This document shows, piece after piece, positions 60,874 through 64,000 of a stretch of DNA of 64,000 bases. The DNA comes from Caballeronia sp. INDeC2 (GTDB lineage Bacteria; Pseudomonadota; Gammaproteobacteria; Burkholderiales; Burkholderiaceae): the NCBI RefSeq assembly GCF_023631325.1, contig NZ_JALQDG010000029.1, positions 1 through 64,000 of the forward strand, read 5' to 3'. The translations under genes and the position numbers were made by a program. Under the pieces are notes generated by a model. The model ran no database searches, was not told the origin of the DNA, and saw nothing but the letters and a program-made list of their open reading frames with translations. How positions within the stretch are numbered: position 1 is the stretch's first letter; each line of letters begins with the position of its first letter.

Positions 60874-61276
60874 GTGTGTCTCCGTCGCCTGATCCGTCTA
60901 TTTGAAAGTCCCATGCAACGCGGGATGTGCCTTAAGTGCTTTTTAAATGCATCGCGCGTTATCGATTACATAGGCTGTGAGCGAGTTTAGAAAAATGTAA
61001 GGATATGACCATATTCGGACATACCCGAAGAGCACGAGCGTTAGCCCACACCTGACGCATCGTAAGTGTGCAGAGCGCGGAACAAGCGTGAAAACAGCAC
61101 TGGGAAGACGGGAGTTGGACAGCATGCCGAAGCGTTTTTAAAGCTGCGAGTAAGGGAAGAGACAGCGGGTATACGCGTAAAGCAGCGAATAAAAAAACGC
61201 GCGGCTCCCCGGAGGATCGCCGCGCGCAACCTTGCGCACTCTCAGGTTCTTTCAGCAAATTTCTCCGTGCACCTCT
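60874..61276. other. intergenic region upstream of livK
   Basis: This 403-base stretch has no gene that I can support. It should contain the livK promoter. ATATGacCATAT (61003-61014) is a 5+2+5 palindrome 130 bases from the livK start, a possible operator. The last third carries the anti-sigma gene terminator. Confidence 0.5.
61191..61226 (-). terminator. intrinsic terminator of the sigma/anti-sigma operon
   Basis: CGCGCGGC and GCCGCGCG (61198-61205 with 61219-61226) form an 8-bp stem that, read on the minus strand, is followed by seven T residues. It lies 50 bases after the anti-sigma stop. Confidence 0.9.
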
Positions 61277-62029
61277 TTAGCGCGGCGCGCCGGTTTCGAT
61301 CGCGTGAGCGAACTGACGCAGCACCGCGCCCGATGCATCGGTGACGGCCCAGAACGTCATGCCGTCGTGGTTCCAGCGCGCGAGTGCGTAGCCATCGTCG
61401 GACTGCGTGACGACCGGCGAGAACTCCTTGTCGTTGGCATCGCTCTTCATATCGCCCTTCACGTCGCCCTTGCGCTGGGGAAACACGTACACGTCGATCG
61501 GATGCTTCAGGTAGCGATACACGACGACCGCCACCGGCCGATGATCGATGTAATCCAGCCGCCCGCCGACGAGCGCGAAGCCCGGTCCCGCCGGATCGAT
61601 TACCGGCGGCGCATAGTCGATGCGGCCGTTGAACCAGGGCTTCACCGTGTGCTTGTCGCTGGAAAGCACGTCGATCGGACGGTCCGACATCAACGCGCGC
61701 ACATGGCTCGACACGATCTCCTGCGCGATGGGCGACGTGCCCGTCACGCCGGTCATCAGCGGCACTGCCTGGAACCACAGCATCGTGCCGAGCACGAGCG
61801 CGGAAAGCGTCGCGCCCGCGAACGCGCCGCCGAAGAACGGCCACAGCGCGGCGAACGGGTTGCTCCAACCGCGTTTCGCGGGGCGCGCCGGCGCGCGCAT
61901 GCGGGCGTCGCGTTCGGCTTCCTCCCGCACGCGCGCGAGCACTTGCGCCCGCAAATGCACGGGTGCGCGCTGATAGAGCGAACCATCGGTGAGCCTCGTA
62001 TCGAGCGAGGCGGTGTCGTTATTTTCCAT
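61277..62029 (-). CDS. transmembrane anti-sigma factor-like protein
   Basis: A 250-residue protein. A short cytoplasmic N-terminus (LDTRLTDGSLYQRAPVHLRAQVLARVREEAERD) leads to a single transmembrane helix (about 62-82) and a periplasmic domain with no obvious catalytic residues. No HxxxCxxC zinc motif is visible in the cytoplasmic part. It overlaps the sigma factor gene by 11 bases, which supports its role as the anti-sigma partner. Confidence 0.85.
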   Translation of the reverse strand: MENNDTASLDTRLTDGSLYQRAPVHLRAQVLARVREEAERDARMRAPARPAKRGWSNPFAALWPFFGGAFAGATLSALVLGTMLWFQAVPLMTGVTGTSPIAQEIVSSHVRALMSDRPIDVLSSDKHTVKPWFNGRIDYAPPVIDPAGPGFALVGGRLDYIDHRPVAVVVYRYLKHPIDVYVFPQRKGDVKGDMKSDANDKEFSPVVTQSDDGYALARWNHDGMTFWAVTDASGAVLRQFAHAIETGAPR

Positions 62030-62690
62030 TTCCCGACTCCTCTGCATGTCCCGGTCCCGCACGGCGCACGAGGCGCACGCTCGGCTTGTCCTGCCCGCCC
62101 TGCGCCGCGCGCACCGCCCCCGCCAGCATCTTGCGGCCGCGCGCGAGCCGGGACATCACCGTGCCGATCGGCACGCCTGTCACGGATGCGACTTCCTTGT
62201 AGCTCATGTCTTCCAGCTCACGTAACACCAGCACCTCGCGAAACGCGATCGGCAGCGCCTCCAGCGCGCGATGCACCAGATGCACTTCGTCGCGGCGCAC
62301 GGCGAGCGTCTCCGGGTCGGCCGCGCCTTCCTCCGACCAGCCCGGCAACGCTTCGTCGCCGCCCAGTTCCTCGTCGTAGGGCGTCGCGTCCGCGAGTTGC
62401 ACGCGCCGCCGCCATTCCGTGAACCACGTATTGCGCACGATCGCGAGCAGCCATGCCCGCGCGTTCGCTTCCTCGCCGCCCTCGAATCCGCCGAAAAAAC
62501 GGAACGCGCGCAGATAAGCTTCCTGCACGACATCGTCGGCGTCGCTCGCACTGCCCGACAGCCAGCGCGCGAGGTTGTACGCGGCGTCCAGGTGCGGCAT
62601 CACCGTCGCCTCGAAGCGCGCGTGCAGCGCCTGCGCGCCCGCCTGGCCGGGGCGCCCGGACTTGTCTTCTTTCGACCGGCTTGGCCACAT
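62019..62690 (-). CDS. ECF RNA polymerase sigma factor
   Basis: A 223-residue ECF sigma factor. Region 2 is ARWLSGSASDADDVVQEAYLRAFRFF with WLLAIVRNTWFTEWRRR, and region 4 is ALPIAFREVLVLRELEDMSYKEVASVTGVPIGTVMSRLARGRKML. The ATG at 62690 follows GGAG by nine bases; one at 62729 would add 13 residues. It is cotranscribed with its anti-sigma partner. The regulon is unknown; the metallophosphoesterase gene is divergent. Confidence 0.92.
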   Translation of the reverse strand: MWPSRSKEDKSGRPGQAGAQALHARFEATVMPHLDAAYNLARWLSGSASDADDVVQEAYLRAFRFFGGFEGGEEANARAWLLAIVRNTWFTEWRRRVQLADATPYDEELGGDEALPGWSEEGAADPETLAVRRDEVHLVHRALEALPIAFREVLVLRELEDMSYKEVASVTGVPIGTVMSRLARGRKMLAGAVRAAQGGQDKPSVRLVRRAGPGHAEESGNGK

Positions 62691-62985
62691 CGCGCGGGTC
62701 TCCTTTGCACGACCACGTTCGGAAAACATCTTTCGGGCGCGCTTTTTCGCGCCGTCCCTTCCGTTACTCGCTGCGCGGGCCCTTTATTCCCGTTTGCCGC
62801 CGCGACTCGAAAAAATATAGCGGGAATATCCCGCCGCCTTCTCCGGTTCGATGGACGGATGCCCAAGCGGCCTCGCTCGACCGAGCGGACGTCGCCGGCC
62901 TCGCGCCCATGCATCGAGCCGCCGTGGGCGCGATTCTGCCGATTCGAACGACGAGAACGCGGCCGCCATCGTTGGAGGAACCATC

Positions 62986-63966
62986 ATGAAACCCGACCCG
63001 AACGCGCACGAACGCGACGACGAACTCGACGAGCGCGGCAAGCGCCGCCGCACCGCTCTTTCCTGCATGGCCTGGGCGGGCGCGGGCGTGATCTGGACCC
63101 TGAGCGGCGGCGTGCCCGTGTCGCGCCTGATTTCGTCGGCGGACGCCGCCGAGAAGACGAGCTCGTTCAGCTTCGTGCAGATCAGCGACAGTCATATCGG
63201 CTTCAACAAGGATCCGAACACCGAGCCGACGAGCACGCTCGAAGAAGCCGTCAACCGCGTGAGCGCGATGAGCGCGCGCCCCGCCTTCATGATCCACACG
63301 GGCGACATCACGCATATGTCGAAGCCCGGCCAGTTCGACACGGCGACGCAGATCATCGGCAAGGCGGGCATGGACGTGCATTACGTACCGGGCGAGCACG
63401 ACGTGCTGGTCGAGGACGGCAATCCGTTCTTCGAGCGCTTTTCCGGGCAATACGGCAAGGACAGCACGCGCCACTGGTACAGCTTCGACCAGGGCGGCGT
63501 GCATTTCATCGGCCTCACCAACGTGATCGACCTGAAGGGCGGCGGCCTCGGCTTTCTCGGCGATGCGCAGCTCGCGTGGCTCAAGGCCGATCTGCAGGGC
63601 AAATCGAGCAGCACGCCGATCGTCGTGTTCGCCCATATCCCGCTGTGGGCGCTGTATCCGCAATGGGGCTGGGGCACCGACGACAGCGCGCAGGCGCTCG
63701 CGCTTCTGAAGCGCTTCGGTTCGGTGACGGTATTGAATGGCCACGTTCATCAGGTGGCGCAAAAAGTGGAGGGAGAGATGCGTTTCTATTCGGCGATGTC
63801 GACAGCGTTTCCGCAACCCGCGCCCGGCGCGCCGTCCGGTCCCGGACCGATGAAGGTGCCATCGGAGCAATTGCGCACGATGCTCGGCTTGCGGGAAGTG
63901 ACGCATGTCGCGGGACGCGGGCAACTGGCCATCACCGATACGGCGCTCGCCGCCGCGCAATCATGA
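62986..63966 (+). CDS. exported metallophosphoesterase
   Basis: A 326-residue calcineurin-like phosphoesterase. A twin-arginine-like basic leader (RGKRRRTALSCMAWAGAG) is followed by metal ligands in order: QISDSHIGF, IHTGDITH, VPGEHDVL, FAHIPLW and LNGHVHQ. The target may be a phosphodiester or phosphomonoester in the periplasm. GGAGGAACC precedes the ATG. It is divergent from the ECF sigma gene and overlaps the next gene as ATGA. Confidence 0.9.
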   Translation: MKPDPNAHERDDELDERGKRRRTALSCMAWAGAGVIWTLSGGVPVSRLISSADAAEKTSSFSFVQISDSHIGFNKDPNTEPTSTLEEAVNRVSAMSARPAFMIHTGDITHMSKPGQFDTATQIIGKAGMDVHYVPGEHDVLVEDGNPFFERFSGQYGKDSTRHWYSFDQGGVHFIGLTNVIDLKGGGLGFLGDAQLAWLKADLQGKSSSTPIVVFAHIPLWALYPQWGWGTDDSAQALALLKRFGSVTVLNGHVHQVAQKVEGEMRFYSAMSTAFPQPAPGAPSGPGPMKVPSEQLRTMLGLREVTHVAGRGQLAITDTALAAAQS

Positions 63967-64000
63967 ACGCAGCCATGATCGCGAGCTACGTCTCGCCCGC
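63963..64000 (+). CDS. start of next gene, cut by window end
   Basis: An ATG overlaps the metallophosphoesterase stop (ATGA). Twelve codons are visible (MNAAMIASYVSP) and nothing can be said of the product. The overlap suggests one operon with the phosphoesterase gene. Confidence 0.55.
   Translation, partial: MNAAMIASYVSP

Overview
The window looks like a chromosome or megaplasmid segment of a Burkholderiaceae soil or plant-associated bacterium, probably Caballeronia or Paraburkholderia. The reasons are the high GC content, OmpC-type Burkholderia porins, DUF4148 and H-NS-type proteins, a REP-like repeat family typical of the group, and an iac gene set. The genus is inferred from gene style only; there is no rRNA in the window.

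Positions 1-28923 hold a nearly continuous catabolic block. After a tRNA-Val gene and some housekeeping genes come catB-catA-catC (catechol ortho-cleavage). Next is an eight-gene operon for a TTQ amine dehydrogenase (aauB, mauE, mauD, aauA), two cytochromes c, an aldehyde dehydrogenase and a porin, with an AraC regulator upstream. A second porin, two MFS carriers and a full iac set follow (iacF, iacCD, iacABIHE, iacG), interleaved with a LysR regulator and a FixL/FixJ-like two-component system. Together the genes could take an aromatic amine such as tryptamine to its aldehyde, then to indole-3-acetate, then to catechol and muconolactone. The amine step is inferred from context. The iac and cat steps rest on strong family matches and gene content.

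Positions 28924-36650 are a worn region. They contain a uraH remnant, an H-NS protein with a doubled DNA-binding motif, a VOC protein, a deleted and frameshifted aldehyde dehydrogenase, ohr, a tandem alpha/beta hydrolase with unusual nucleophile elbows, and a decayed LysR/MFS/reductase locus. A candidate small RNA with its own terminator ends the region.

Positions 36624-64000 are mostly ordinary accessory genes. A two-component system is divergent from an exported methionine-sulfoxide repair set (msrB, dipZ-like, msrA). Then come an aminotransferase, an ArgP-like regulator, panE-like, FadR-like, ferritin-like and 1-Cys peroxiredoxin genes, an APC permease, a CoA-transferase, kup, a shikimate dehydrogenase-like gene, a branched-chain amino acid type ABC operon with a LivM-LivG fusion, an ECF sigma/anti-sigma pair, and a metallophosphoesterase followed by a gene cut by the window end.

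The most notable observations are the amine-to-IAA-to-catechol funnel, recurrent AGATATC(C/G)GC sites in iac promoter regions, interleaved inverted repeats at 28303-28377, the small RNA candidate at 36552-36653 and the nested dyad upstream of catB.
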